Below, piece by piece: positions 10,106-19,028 of a DNA stretch of 64,000 nucleotides (position 1 is the first letter of the stretch; every line of letters begins with the position of its first letter). The position numbers and the translations under genes were made by a program. The notes under the pieces are model-generated. The model was given only the letters and a program-made list of their open reading frames with translations. It was not told the DNA's origin and did no database searches. The DNA is from Paracoccus spongiarum (GTDB lineage Bacteria > Pseudomonadota > Alphaproteobacteria > Rhodobacterales > Rhodobacteraceae). The stretch is taken from the NCBI RefSeq assembly GCF_030732095.1, contig NZ_JAVAMQ010000002.1, positions 186,001 through 250,000 of the forward strand, read 5' to 3'.

Positions 10106-11053
10106 TCACTCCGACAGGGTGAAGGGTGCGGTCACCTTGTCGGCGTTCTCGGCGGTGATCAGCATGCAGTCGAACAGCTGCTTTTCGCTGGCCGCGCCGG
10201 TCTCGCCGGTCTTGATGAAGTTGTCGGCCTGGCGGATCGCCTCGGCCGAGAATACCGCGACGGGCTGCAGCACCGTATACTGCATCTCGCCGGCCTTCAC
10301 CGCCGCGACCGCATCGGGCGAGCCGTCGAAGCCGCCGACCTTCACCTGCTCCAGCTTGCCCGCCTCCTTCAGCGCGGCGATCGCGCCCAGGGCCATCTCG
10401 TCATTGCCCGAGATCACGCCGATCACGTCGGGATTGGCCTGCAGCAGCGACTGGGCCTTCTGGTAGCCTTGCGTGCGGTCCCAGTTGGCGACCTCCTGGC
10501 CGACCTTTTCCAGATCCGGATACTGGGTCAGGACCGTCTCGAAGCCGTTCGAGCGGGTCTGGGCGTTGTTGTCGGCGGGGTTGCCGAACAGTTCGACATA
10601 CTGGCCGCTGTCACCCACCGCCTCGACCCAGGCCTGCGCGCCAAGTGCCGCGCCCTGGGCGTTGTTCGACACCAGCTGCGCCTTGGCCAGTCCCTCCTGG
10701 TTGATCTCGGCATTGACGAGGAACACCGGGATGCCCGCATCGACGGCCTTCTTGACCGCGCCGACCGAGCCGTCGGCATTGGCGGGATCGAGGATGATCG
10801 CCTTGGACTGGTTCGTGATCGCGGTGTCGATCAGCGTGCTTTCGGTGTTGGTGTCGCCCTTGTGGGCCGCGACATTGGCGGTATAGCCCAGCTCTTCGGC
10901 CGTGGCCTTGGCGACCTCGCCCTCGGTGAACCAGTAGGGGTTCGCCGGGTCGTTCACGATGATCGAGATCAGGCCCTCGGCCTGTGCGGCCCCGGCCATC
11001 AGCGGCGCGGCGGCCACGGCGGCCAGAAGCAGGCGGCGCGTCATCTTCAGCAT
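10106..11053 (-). CDS. eryG: Periplasmic sugar/polyol-binding protein of a ribose-type ABC importer, probably erythritol
   Basis: A 315-residue binding protein with a Sec signal peptide (MTRRLLLAAVAAAPLMAGAA, then QAEG) and a RbsB-type fold (IIVNDPANPYWFTEGEVAKA, IISGNDEMALGAIAALKEAG written here in part, and GGFDGSPDAVAAVKAG). It would capture the substrate in the periplasm for the permease and ATPase encoded just upstream. The substrate is inferred from the adjacent eryABCD genes and from the equivalent eryEFG importer of Rhizobium and Brucella. The gene is last in the operon and follows an intercistronic hairpin. Other polyols or pentoses remain possible. Confidence 0.8.
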   Translation of the reverse strand: MLKMTRRLLLAAVAAAPLMAGAAQAEGLISIIVNDPANPYWFTEGEVAKATAEELGYTANVAAHKGDTNTESTLIDTAITNQSKAIILDPANADGSVGAVKKAVDAGIPVFLVNAEINQEGLAKAQLVSNNAQGAALGAQAWVEAVGDSGQYVELFGNPADNNAQTRSNGFETVLTQYPDLEKVGQEVANWDRTQGYQKAQSLLQANPDVIGVISGNDEMALGAIAALKEAGKLEQVKVGGFDGSPDAVAAVKAGEMQYTVLQPVAVFSAEAIRQADNFIKTGETGAASEKQLFDCMLITAENADKVTAPFTLSE

Positions 11054-11102
11054 TCTTCTCTCTCCCTTTGGGTTGGTGGAACTGCCGTGTCCGGCAGGCT
11101 TT

Positions 11103-11135
11103 CCGCCCGGCCTCTTTTTCCGTTCTGCCGGGCGG
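11103..11135 (-). terminator. Intercistronic hairpin between permease and binding-protein genes
   Basis: CCGCCCGGC (11103-11111) pairs with GCCGGGCGG (11127-11135) around a 15-base loop, in the 99-base gap between the permease and binding-protein genes. In such operons a hairpin here can protect mRNA or cause partial termination, letting the binding protein be made at a different level. No T tract follows, so full termination is unlikely. Confidence 0.45.
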
Positions 11136-11152
11136 GGAAGGTCGCGAACGCC

Positions 11153-12190
11153 TCAGCCCTTGCGGCCGCCGCGTCCGTATTGAAGCGAGTTCATCAGCAC
11201 CGCCAGCACGATCACCGCGCCGGTGAACACGGTCTGCCAATAGGACGACACGCCGATGATCACGAGGCCGTCCGACAGGAAGCCGATCACGAAGGCGCCC
11301 AGCATGGTGCCCTGGATGGTGCCACGCCCGCCGGTCAGCGCCGCGCCGCCGATCACAACCGCGGCGATCGCCGTCAGCTCGTAGGTGACGCCAGCGGTCG
11401 GCCCGGCCGAGGTCAGTTGCGAGGCCAGCACGAGGCCCGCGATGGCCGACAGGATGCCCGACAGCGTATAGACGGTGATCTTCACCCGGCGGGTCGGCAC
11501 GCCCGACAGTTCGGCCGCGCGTTCATTGCCGCCCGAGGCGTAAAGCCAGCGCCCGAAGGAGGACCGCGTCAGCATCAGCGCCGCGAGGACCGCCAGCACC
11601 GCCAGCACGATCACCGAGATCGGCACACCGGCGATGCGGTTGAAGCCCAGCCAGTCGAAGCCGGTATTGCCCAGCTCGGCCCGGCCCGACAGGTTGTTGT
11701 AGGTCAGCCCGTTGGTCATCAGCAGCGCGACCCCGCGCGCCACATACATCACCCCCAGCGTGGCGACGAAGGCCGGCACCTTGAAGATCGAGATCAGCAC
11801 CCCGTTCACGGCCCCGACCAGCCCGCCGACGAGGCAGGTCAGCACGACCACAGCCCAGACCGGCGGATACAGGATCACGCCCAGGGCGTCGATCTCGAGC
11901 CCCTGCATCATGGCGCCGGCGACGACGCCCGACAGCGCCAGGATCGAGCCCACCGACAGGTCGATGCCGCCGTTCAGGATCACCAGCAGCATGCCGATCG
12001 CCAGGATGCCGTAGATGGCCACATGGCTGGCCATGATCAGGAAGTTGCCGACCGTCAGGTAGTTCGGCGACAGGATGGAAAAGACCACGATGATCGCGAT
12101 CAGCGCAAAGAAGGCCCGGCCTTCCAGCAGCAGGCGACCAAGGCTGAAATCGGCCTTCTTGGCGGGGCGGGTGATGGTGGTGTCCGACAT
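11153..12190 (-). CDS. eryF: ABC importer permease, ribose/erythritol type
   Basis: A 345-residue inner-membrane permease of the RbsC family with about 8-10 membrane segments. Typical stretches are FSILSPNYLTVGNFLIMASH, GGIDLSVGSILALSG and GGRGTIQGTMLGAFVIG. The start is the ATG at 12190, preceded by GAGGGAGA; a GTG at 12208 is in frame but lacks a good site. It lies between the ATPase gene and the binding-protein gene. Substrate assignment to erythritol comes from context. Confidence 0.85.
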   Translation of the reverse strand: MSDTTITRPAKKADFSLGRLLLEGRAFFALIAIIVVFSILSPNYLTVGNFLIMASHVAIYGILAIGMLLVILNGGIDLSVGSILALSGVVAGAMMQGLEIDALGVILYPPVWAVVVLTCLVGGLVGAVNGVLISIFKVPAFVATLGVMYVARGVALLMTNGLTYNNLSGRAELGNTGFDWLGFNRIAGVPISVIVLAVLAVLAALMLTRSSFGRWLYASGGNERAAELSGVPTRRVKITVYTLSGILSAIAGLVLASQLTSAGPTAGVTYELTAIAAVVIGGAALTGGRGTIQGTMLGAFVIGFLSDGLVIIGVSSYWQTVFTGAVIVLAVLMNSLQYGRGGRKG

Positions 12191-12217
12191 GGTTCTGGTC
12201 TCCCTCACTCTCGTCCC

Positions 12218-13774
12218 TCAGGCGACCAGCGACTCGCCCGAGGCGGCCATGATCTTTTCCTTGGTGACGGTGGAATCGAATTCGGCCGAGATCCGGCCCT
12301 TGTGCATGACGACGATCCGGTGCGCGATCGACAGGCATTCGCTGACCTCGGAGGTCGAGTAGAGGACCGCAAGCCCCTGCTTGGCTTCCTCGGCCAGAAG
12401 CCGGAAGACCTCGGCCTTGGCGCCGATGTCGATGCCCCGCGAGGGTTCGTCCAGCATGATGACGCGCGGCCTTGTGGCCAGCATCTTGCCGATCACCACC
12501 TTCTGCTGATTCCCCCCCGACAGCGAGCCGATGGCAGCGTCCGGCCCGGAGGTCTTGACTGTCACCTCGCGGATGCTGGCGTCGATCAGGCTGCGCTCGG
12601 CCCGCTTCTGGGTGAACAGGCCCCTGGTGAAGCTGGCGATCGAGGCCAGCGACAGGTTCTCGCCCACGCTCATCGTCTGCACCAGCCCGTCGCGCTGGCG
12701 ATCCTCGGGGACCAGGGCAAGGCCGCGGGCGATGCGTTCGGCGATCGACAGGTGCGAGATCTCGCGCCCCTCCAGCACCACCTCGCCCGATGTCGGTCGC
12801 AGCCGCCCGGCGCAGGTTTCCAGCAGTTCGGTGCGCCCCGCCCCCATCAGCCCGTAGATGCAGACGATCTCGCCCGCATGGACATCCAGCGACAGCCCGT
12901 CCACCAGGTTGAAGCCGCCCGCCGGATCGGCCAGGGTCAGGTTGCGGATCGACAGCGCGGGCTGGCCCAGCTGCGTCGCGGGCGGGCTGCCGAGGTCGTA
13001 GTTGTCGCCGACCATGTTGCGCACGATCCATTCAAGGTCGATGTCCGAACGCGGGGCATAGGCGGTCATGGTGCCGTCGCGCAGCACCACCGCATGGTCG
13101 GTGATGGTCAGCGCCTCTTCCAGGTGATGCGAGATATAGACAATGCTGACCCCCTTGGCCGTCAGGTCGCGGATCACCTTGAACAGCACCTCGACCTCGC
13201 TGGCCGACAGCGCACTGGTCGGTTCATCCATGATGAGGATGCGGCTGTCCACCGACAGGGCGCGGGCGATCTCCACGATCTGCTGCTGGCCAAGGCGCAG
13301 TTCCTCGACCGGGGTCAGCGGGTCGATCTCTTCCTCCAGCTCGGCCATCAGGCGGCGGGTCTGGCGCTCTTCCTCGGCGAAATCGACTCCGCCGGGGCCG
13401 CTGATCTCGCGGCCCATGAAGATGTTGTCGCGCACCGACATGTTCGGCGCGAGGCTCAGTTCCTGGTGGATGATCGAGATGCCGCGGTCGCGCGCCTCGG
13501 TGGAATTGTTGAAGGCGACGGGGCTGCCGTCCAGGATGATCTCGCCCGATGTGGGCTGGATGACGCCCGACAGGATCTTCATCAGGGTCGACTTGCCTGC
13601 GCCGTTCTCGCCGAACAGCGTCGTGACCTGGCCGCGATGGATGTCGAAGTTGACACCCTTCAGCGCGTGGACATTGCCATAGGACTTGGCGACGTTGCGG
13701 GCGGCCAGCACGACCTCGCGCGCGTCGGGGCGGCCCGCGGGGATGTCGCCCGTGACGGTGACGTGCGCGCTCAT
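12218..13774 (-). CDS. eryE: ABC importer ATPase with two nucleotide-binding domains, ribose/erythritol type
   Basis: A 518-residue duplicated ATPase of the RbsA/XylG type. The first domain has the Walker A motif GENGAGKSTLMK and Walker B LIMDEPTSALS. The second carries YGLMGAGRTELLE, the signature LSGGNQQKVVIGKM and Walker B VIMLDEPSRGIDIG, the degenerate arrangement usual for this group. It energises uptake through the permease encoded downstream. Its ATG overlaps the stop of the DUF2291 gene as ATGA, so the two are translationally coupled. Confidence 0.9.
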   Translation of the reverse strand: MSAHVTVTGDIPAGRPDAREVVLAARNVAKSYGNVHALKGVNFDIHRGQVTTLFGENGAGKSTLMKILSGVIQPTSGEIILDGSPVAFNNSTEARDRGISIIHQELSLAPNMSVRDNIFMGREISGPGGVDFAEEERQTRRLMAELEEEIDPLTPVEELRLGQQQIVEIARALSVDSRILIMDEPTSALSASEVEVLFKVIRDLTAKGVSIVYISHHLEEALTITDHAVVLRDGTMTAYAPRSDIDLEWIVRNMVGDNYDLGSPPATQLGQPALSIRNLTLADPAGGFNLVDGLSLDVHAGEIVCIYGLMGAGRTELLETCAGRLRPTSGEVVLEGREISHLSIAERIARGLALVPEDRQRDGLVQTMSVGENLSLASIASFTRGLFTQKRAERSLIDASIREVTVKTSGPDAAIGSLSGGNQQKVVIGKMLATRPRVIMLDEPSRGIDIGAKAEVFRLLAEEAKQGLAVLYSTSEVSECLSIAHRIVVMHKGRISAEFDSTVTKEKIMAASGESLVA

Positions 13775-14427
13775 TGGACGGTCACCTCGACCGGGGTGAT
13801 CATCCAGTTCTTAGGGTTGATCAGGCGGAAGGCGCCGGTCACGGTCAGCGTCTTGCCGGTCAGGCCTGCGGTGTCGATCGGATCGAGGATCTCGGCCTTC
13901 ATGGCGCGGTTGATGCCGGCGCCGGCGTCCTGGTATTCGATCTGGTTCTTGAACTGGCCGAAGGCGATGTCGCCGGGGGCGTCGCGCAGGTCGGTGCCGT
14001 TGATCGCGGGCCCGGTCTGGACGCGCAGGGTGATGTCGGCGGGCAGCCCCTCGGCCGCCAGGGGATAGACGCCCGATTTCGCCTCGCCCGCCACGCCGGT
14101 GACGGTCACGAACATGATCGCGCCGGTCGAGGCAGCGGTGCCGTATTGCGCGGCGGCCGCATCCTTGTCGGCCAGCACCGCAGGCGCCAGCGTCGCGGCA
14201 TCGACCGCCCTGGCCTTCACCACATCGCGGATGCGCGGGAATTCCTGCTGGCCGTAGCTGTCGGCCGAGAACGCCTGCGCGCGGACATCAGCCTCGGAAC
14301 CGACCGGCACCACGGTGGTATCCAGCGCGATGGCGGCCAGCACCACCGCTCCGAGGCCGAGGCCAATCATCAGGCCGCGGCGCGACGGTGCGGGGGCTTT
14401 CGGGGCGGCGGCATTGTTCTGAGTCAT
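13771..14427 (-). CDS. DUF2291 family membrane-anchored protein
   Basis: A 218-residue protein with one N-terminal membrane segment (GLMIGLGLGAVVLAAIALD) and a periplasmic domain containing AFSADSYGQQEFPRI and FGQFKNQIEYQDAGAGINRA, the DUF2291 pattern. Members are encoded beside ribose-type ABC importers; their role is unknown, perhaps assisting assembly or substrate capture. It is the first gene of the importer operon and is divergent from eryA across 501 bp. The start at 14427 is the first ATG giving the membrane segment near the N terminus. Confidence 0.8.
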   Translation of the reverse strand: MTQNNAAAPKAPAPSRRGLMIGLGLGAVVLAAIALDTTVVPVGSEADVRAQAFSADSYGQQEFPRIRDVVKARAVDAATLAPAVLADKDAAAAQYGTAASTGAIMFVTVTGVAGEAKSGVYPLAAEGLPADITLRVQTGPAINGTDLRDAPGDIAFGQFKNQIEYQDAGAGINRAMKAEILDPIDTAGLTGKTLTVTGAFRLINPKNWMITPVEVTVQ

Positions 14428-14928
14428 GCTGAACCCTCTGCTTGAAGCTTGCGGCACAGGCCGGACCGCAGTGACATGGTCCCGGGGCGGCGGTGGCCGT
14501 CCGGGCGTGGCGTGCAAGATGTCATGACCCCTCCCCTGATCGCCGATCCGGGCAGCGCCTCCTCGCGCCGGCCCCTGATCGCCATGTAGTGTTACCACTG
14601 TGTTATATCTCTGGTCAACTCTGTTAACACATCCCTCGAAAAAATTTCGTGCAACTCGCCCGCGTCGCGTGGCGCCCACCCCGAACCGCGCCTGACGGCC
14701 GCACGGCCGGCCCGGCAGAAATCCGGCCGGAGCCCCGATTCCTCATGCCGATACCCATGCGATCACCCCACAGCACCCAGTTGACTGGCACAAGGACGCG
14801 CAGCCACGCGCGCAATCTTGGTATCCCTATGGGCATCATATCTGAAATTTATTATCATGTGCGTAAAAAAATACGTTCCTTGTGCGATAATTATGGTATA
14901 TACCGCCAGGGAAGGCTGGGAGAGCAAC
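14428..14928. promoter_or_regulatory. 501 bp divergent control region between the ery importer operon and eryABCD
   Basis: No convincing gene lies here. Two AT-rich islands stand out from the GC-rich background. One (about 14585-14655) contains GTGTTA twice (14589-14594, 14600-14605) and the palindrome TGTTAACA (14622-14629) inside CTCTGTTAACAC. The other (about 14836-14905), next to eryA, holds an imperfect inverted repeat. Each island probably carries one of the two divergent promoters with operator sites. EryD is the known repressor in Rhizobium, and DeoR-type proteins are also encoded nearby. Confidence 0.55.
14848..14894. promoter_or_regulatory. Candidate operator before eryA
   Basis: ATTATC at 14851-14856 and its reverse complement GATAAT at 14886-14891 are centred 35 bases apart (a little over three helical turns). 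Flanking bases partly match, giving roughly 8 of 10 positions in each arm. The element ends about 35 bases before the eryA ATG, a position suited to repression, possibly by EryD. Confidence 0.35.
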
Positions 14929-16500
14929 ATGAGCGGCCACGACATCCTGATCGGCATCGACGCTGGCACTTCGGTCATCAAGGCCGTGGCCTTCGATCTG
15001 GCCGGGCGTCAGCTGGCGACGGCCTCGGTGGCGAATCGCTATCAGACCGGCGCCGGCGGGGCGGCAACGCAATCGCTGTCGCAGACCTGGGCAGACTGCG
15101 TCGCGGCGCTGCGCGGGCTGGCCGGCCGGATTGACGGGCTGGCCGGGCGGACCGCCGCGCTGTCGGTGACGGCGCAGGGCGACGGCACCTGGCTTGTGGG
15201 TCGGGACGGGCCGGTCGGCGATGCCTGGCTGTGGCTTGACGCACGTGCCGCGCCGACCGTGGCGCGGCTGGCGGGCGGCGCGGCGGATCGCGGCCGGTTC
15301 GAGGCGACCGGCACCGGGCTGAACACCTGCCAGCAGGGCGCGCAGATGGCGCATATGGACGTTCATGCGCCCGAATTGCTGGACCACGCCGAGGTCGCCC
15401 TGCACTGCAAGGACTGGCTGTATCTGAACCTGACCGGGATCCGCGCCACCGACCCGTCCGAGGCCAGCTTCACCTTCGGCAATTTCCGCACCCGGCGCTA
15501 TGACGAGGCGGTGATCGACGCACTTGGACTTGGCCATCGCCGCGCCCTGCTGCCCGAGATCGTCGAGGGCACCGACACCACGCATCCCCTGTGCGCCGAG
15601 GCCGCCGCGCTGACCGGCCTGCGCGCCGGCACACCGGTCTGCCTTGGCTATGTGGACATGGTGATGACGGCCCTGGGCGCGGGCGTGCATGGCGGCGGCG
15701 CGGGCGATGTCGCCTGCTCGACCGTCGGCTCGACAGGGGTGCATCTTCGGGCGGTGCGCGCCGAGTCCGTGCATCTGAACCCCGAGGGTACCGGATATGT
15801 CATCTGCCTGCCGGTTCCGGGCCTCGTGACGCAGGTGCAGACCAACATGGCCGCGACGCTGAACATCGACTGGGTGCTGGGCGTCGCTGCGGGCATCATC
15901 TCCGACATGGGACAACCGGTCACCCATCGTGACCTGGTCGGCCGGATCGATGGCTGGCTGGCCCAGTCGCGGCCCGGCCAGATCGTCTATCACCCCTACA
16001 TCTCCGAGGCCGGCGAGCGCGGCCCCTTCGTCAATGCGGACGCGCGGGCCGGTTTCGTCGGGCTGAACGCCACCCACCGTTTCCCCGACCTGCTGCGTGC
16101 CGTCGCCGACGGGCTGGGGATGGCGATGCGCGACTGCTATGCCGCGATGGGCCCGCTGCCGGGCGAATTGCGCCTGACCGGCGGCGCGGCGCGGTCGCCC
16201 TCGCTGCGGGCGATCCTGTCGGCCAGCCTGAACGCCGCGGTGCGCGTGTCCGCGCGCGACGAGGCGGGCGCGGCGGGCGCGGCGATGATGGCCGCCGTGG
16301 CGATCGGGGCCTATCCCGACATGGAGGCCTGCATCGCCGACTGGGTCACCCCGCTGCTGGGCGCGGCCGAACCGCCCGACCCCGACCTCGTGCTGACCTA
16401 TGACCGGCTGTTTCCCGCCTTCAGTCGCGCGCGCTCCGCCCTGCCCCCTGCCTGGCAGGCGCTGTCCGAGGCCCGCGACCCATCCCCGAAAGGACCATGA
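14929..16500 (+). CDS. eryA: Erythritol kinase
   Basis: A 523-residue FGGY-family carbohydrate kinase. The N-terminal ATPase core begins HDILIGIDAGTSVIKAVAFD; the second domain has RLTGGAARSPSLRAIL. In Brucella and Rhizobium, EryA phosphorylates erythritol to L-erythritol-4-phosphate. The start is the ATG at 14929 with GGGAG upstream; the frame is open further upstream through the AT-rich promoter but that part is not protein-like. It begins the eryABCD operon and its stop overlaps eryB as ATGA. Identity to EryA rests mainly on the complete ery neighbourhood; alone it could be another polyol kinase. Confidence 0.87.
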   Translation: MSGHDILIGIDAGTSVIKAVAFDLAGRQLATASVANRYQTGAGGAATQSLSQTWADCVAALRGLAGRIDGLAGRTAALSVTAQGDGTWLVGRDGPVGDAWLWLDARAAPTVARLAGGAADRGRFEATGTGLNTCQQGAQMAHMDVHAPELLDHAEVALHCKDWLYLNLTGIRATDPSEASFTFGNFRTRRYDEAVIDALGLGHRRALLPEIVEGTDTTHPLCAEAAALTGLRAGTPVCLGYVDMVMTALGAGVHGGGAGDVACSTVGSTGVHLRAVRAESVHLNPEGTGYVICLPVPGLVTQVQTNMAATLNIDWVLGVAAGIISDMGQPVTHRDLVGRIDGWLAQSRPGQIVYHPYISEAGERGPFVNADARAGFVGLNATHRFPDLLRAVADGLGMAMRDCYAAMGPLPGELRLTGGAARSPSLRAILSASLNAAVRVSARDEAGAAGAAMMAAVAIGAYPDMEACIADWVTPLLGAAEPPDPDLVLTYDRLFPAFSRARSALPPAWQALSEARDPSPKGP

Positions 16501-18020
16501 CGATGAACGAGACCAGCGAGATGATCGACCTGTTCGTGATCGGCGGCGGCATCAACGGCGCCGGCGTCGCCCGCGACGCCGCAGGCCGCGGGCTGAAGGT
16601 GGTGCTGTGCGAGAAGGACGATCTGGCCGAGGGCACCTCGTCGCGGTCGGGAAAGCTGGTCCATGGCGGGCTGCGCTATCTGGAGTATTACGAATTCCGG
16701 CTGGTCCGCGAGGCGCTGATCGAGCGCGAGGTGCTGCTGCGCGCCGCGCCGCACATCATCTGGCCGATGCGATTCGTGCTGCCCCACAGCCCGCAGGACC
16801 GGCCCGCCTGGCTGGTCCGGCTGGGGCTATTTCTGTACGACAATCTGGGCGGGCGCAAGAAACTGCCGGGCACCCGGACGCTGGACCTGACCCGCGATCC
16901 CGAGGGCACGCCGCTGCTGGACCAGTATGTGAAGGGATTCGAATACAGCGATTGCTGGGTCGATGATGCGCGGCTGGTGGTGCTGAACGCGCTTGATGCC
17001 GCCGAGAAGGGCGCAGAGGTGCTGACCCGCAGCCCCTGCGTATCGGCCCGGCGCGAGGAGGGCGCCTGGACCGTCGAGACCCGCAACGAGACCACCGGCG
17101 AGACGCGCCGGTTCCGCGCCCGCTGCCTGGTGAACTGCGCCGGTCCCTGGGTCAGCGACTTCATCACCCGCGTCGCCGGGGCGAATTCCACCCGCAACGT
17201 GCGGCTGGTCAAGGGCAGCCACATCATCGTTCCGAAATGGTGGGCGGGCAGCCATGCCTATCTGGTCCAGAACCACGACAAGCGGGTGATCTTCATCAAC
17301 CCCTACGAGGGCGACAAGGCGCTGATCGGCACCACCGACATCGCCTATGAGGGCCGGGCCGAGGACGTCGCGGCCGACGAGGCCGAGATCGACTACCTGC
17401 TGGCCGCCGTGAACCGCTATTTCAAGGAAAAGCTGCGCAGGTCGGACGTGCTGCATACCTTCTCGGGGGTCAGGCCGCTGTTCGACGACGGCAAGGGTAA
17501 CCCCTCGGCGGTGACGCGCGACTATGTGTTCGATCTGGACCAGACCGGCGGCGCGCCGCTGCTGAACGTGTTCGGCGGCAAGATCACCACCTTCCGCGAA
17601 CTGGCCGAGCGCGGCATGCATCGCCTCCAGGAGGTCTTTCCGCAGATGGGCCCGGACTGGACCGAGACCGCCCCCCTGCCCGGCGGCGAGATCGCCAATG
17701 CCGATTACGAGGGTTTTGCCAACCTGCTGCGCGACCAGCACCCCTGGATGCCGCGCAGGCTGGTGCATCATTATGGCCGGCTGTATGGCGCGCGCACCAG
17801 CGACGTGATCGGCGGCGCCGCATCGCTTGCGGATCTGGGCCGGCATTTCGGCGGCCAGCTTTACGAGGCCGAGGTGCGCTATCTGGTGGCGCGCGAATGG
17901 GCGCAGCGGCCCCAGGACATCCTGTGGCGGCGCACCAAGCATTACCTGCATCTCAGCGACGCCGAGCGCCAGGCCTTCACCGACTGGTTCAACCAGTCGG
18001 ACCTGGCCCGTGCAGCCTGA
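16497..18020 (+). CDS. eryB: L-erythritol-4-phosphate dehydrogenase (GlpD family)
   Basis: A 507-residue FAD-dependent dehydrogenase of the glycerol-3-phosphate dehydrogenase family. The FAD-binding motif is at residues 10-30 (DLFVIGGGINGAGVARDAAG), followed by SSRSGKLVHGGLRYLE, and LVNCAGPWVSDF in the middle. In the erythritol pathway, EryB oxidises L-erythritol-4-phosphate to L-3-tetrulose-4-phosphate, probably at the membrane with a quinone acceptor. The ATG at 16497 overlaps the eryA stop; a second ATG at 16503 is possible. Without the ery context it would be called glpD, but the immediate neighbours favour EryB. Confidence 0.87.
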   Translation: MTMNETSEMIDLFVIGGGINGAGVARDAAGRGLKVVLCEKDDLAEGTSSRSGKLVHGGLRYLEYYEFRLVREALIEREVLLRAAPHIIWPMRFVLPHSPQDRPAWLVRLGLFLYDNLGGRKKLPGTRTLDLTRDPEGTPLLDQYVKGFEYSDCWVDDARLVVLNALDAAEKGAEVLTRSPCVSARREEGAWTVETRNETTGETRRFRARCLVNCAGPWVSDFITRVAGANSTRNVRLVKGSHIIVPKWWAGSHAYLVQNHDKRVIFINPYEGDKALIGTTDIAYEGRAEDVAADEAEIDYLLAAVNRYFKEKLRRSDVLHTFSGVRPLFDDGKGNPSAVTRDYVFDLDQTGGAPLLNVFGGKITTFRELAERGMHRLQEVFPQMGPDWTETAPLPGGEIANADYEGFANLLRDQHPWMPRRLVHHYGRLYGARTSDVIGGAASLADLGRHFGGQLYEAEVRYLVAREWAQRPQDILWRRTKHYLHLSDAERQAFTDWFNQSDLARAA

Positions 18021-18032
18021 GGGGTGGGAATC

Positions 18033-18965
18033 ATGCCGCTGACCCTGTCGCTGAGTACCAACCCCCTCGTCAACCGCTTTGCCGATCCCGATGACCTGAT
18101 CGACACCGTGGCGCGCGATCTGCGCATCCGCGACCTGCAGCTGACGCATGAATTCATCAACCCGTCCTGGCCCGCGCCGGTGATCCGCCGGCTGACCCGC
18201 CAGATGGGTGCCGCGCTGACGCGGACCGGCGTGCGGGTGACCAGCGGCATGACCGGGCCCTACGGGCGCCTGAACCATTTCGGCCATCCCGACCGCGACG
18301 TGCGGCGCTACTATGTGGACTGGTTCAAGACCTTCGCCGACATCACCGCCGATCTGGGCGGCGTGTCGGTGGGCACGCAGTTCGCGATCTTCACCTACCG
18401 GGATTTCGACGACCCGGTGCGGCGCGAGGATCTGATCGCCACCGCCATCGACTGCTGGGCCGAGGTGGCCGACCATGCAAGGGCCGCCGGCCTGTCCCAT
18501 CTCTTCTGGGAGCCGATGAGCGTGGGGCGCGAATTCGGCGAGACGATCGCGGCCTGCATGGCCCTGCAGGACCGGCTGAGCGCGGCCGGCATGGCAGTGC
18601 CGATGTGGATGATGGCCGATATCGACCATGGCGACGTGACCAGCGCCAATCCCGACGATTACGACCCCTATGCCTGGGCCCGCGCCGTGCCGAAGGTCAG
18701 CCCGATCATCCATATCAAGCAGTCGCTGATGGACAAGGGCGGCCACCGGCCCTTCACCGCCGACTTCAACGCCCGCGGCCGCATCCAGCCCGCGCCGCTG
18801 CTGGCGGCCCTTGCCGAGGGCGGCGCCACCGACAACGAGATCTGCCTGGAACTGAGCTTCAAGGAGCGCGAGCCGAATGATCGCGAGGTGATCGGGCAGA
18901 TCGCGGAAAGCGTCGCTTTCTGGGCGCCGCATATCGACACGGGCGCCGAGAGACTGAATATCTGA
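18033..18965 (+). CDS. eryC: Tetrulose-4-phosphate racemase (xylose-isomerase-like fold)
   Basis: A 310-residue protein of the sugar-phosphate isomerase/epimerase superfamily. It begins MPLTLSLSTNPLVNRFADPD and contains LQLTHEFINPSWPAP, GMTGPYGRLNHFGHPD and SHLFWEPMSVGREFGET, as expected for EryC. In Brucella, EryC was once thought a dehydrogenase but was shown to racemise L-3-tetrulose-4-phosphate to the D form. A GTG at 18024 is in frame, but the ATG at 18033 has a G-rich site upstream and gives the usual N terminus. It follows eryB by 12 bases. Confidence 0.87.
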   Translation: MPLTLSLSTNPLVNRFADPDDLIDTVARDLRIRDLQLTHEFINPSWPAPVIRRLTRQMGAALTRTGVRVTSGMTGPYGRLNHFGHPDRDVRRYYVDWFKTFADITADLGGVSVGTQFAIFTYRDFDDPVRREDLIATAIDCWAEVADHARAAGLSHLFWEPMSVGREFGETIAACMALQDRLSAAGMAVPMWMMADIDHGDVTSANPDDYDPYAWARAVPKVSPIIHIKQSLMDKGGHRPFTADFNARGRIQPAPLLAALAEGGATDNEICLELSFKEREPNDREVIGQIAESVAFWAPHIDTGAERLNI

Positions 18966-18975
18966 CGGCAAGGCA

Positions 18976-19028
18976 GAAGGAATCACCGCAATGTCGCAGT
19001 GTCCCGGCGCCGTCCGGCGCCGCTGATG
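18976..19028 (+). promoter_or_regulatory. Ribosome site and 11-codon leader frame overlapping the eryD start
   Basis: AGAAGGAA (18976-18983) sits eight bases before an ATG at 18991 that opens an 11-codon frame ending in TGA at 19024-19026. This stop overlaps the eryD ATG at 19026 as TGATG. eryD has no good ribosome site of its own, so its translation may depend on ribosomes finishing the leader. Confidence 0.45.

Noticed and set aside
10013-14068. An open frame of about 1,350 codons opposite the importer operon and deoR boundary.
   Set aside because: Antisense shadow of the importer genes; composition is unlike a protein (many H, Q, R, D) and no motif is found.
16497-18020. Calling this gene glpD (glycerol-3-phosphate dehydrogenase).
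   Set aside because: It is coupled to the kinase and to eryC in an eryABCD order; the same fold is used by EryB, so context decides.
18999-19025. GTG at 18999 as the eryD start.
   Set aside because: It is about 16 bases from the ribosome site, and the ATG at 19026 gives the expected EryD length. The GTG remains a weaker alternative.
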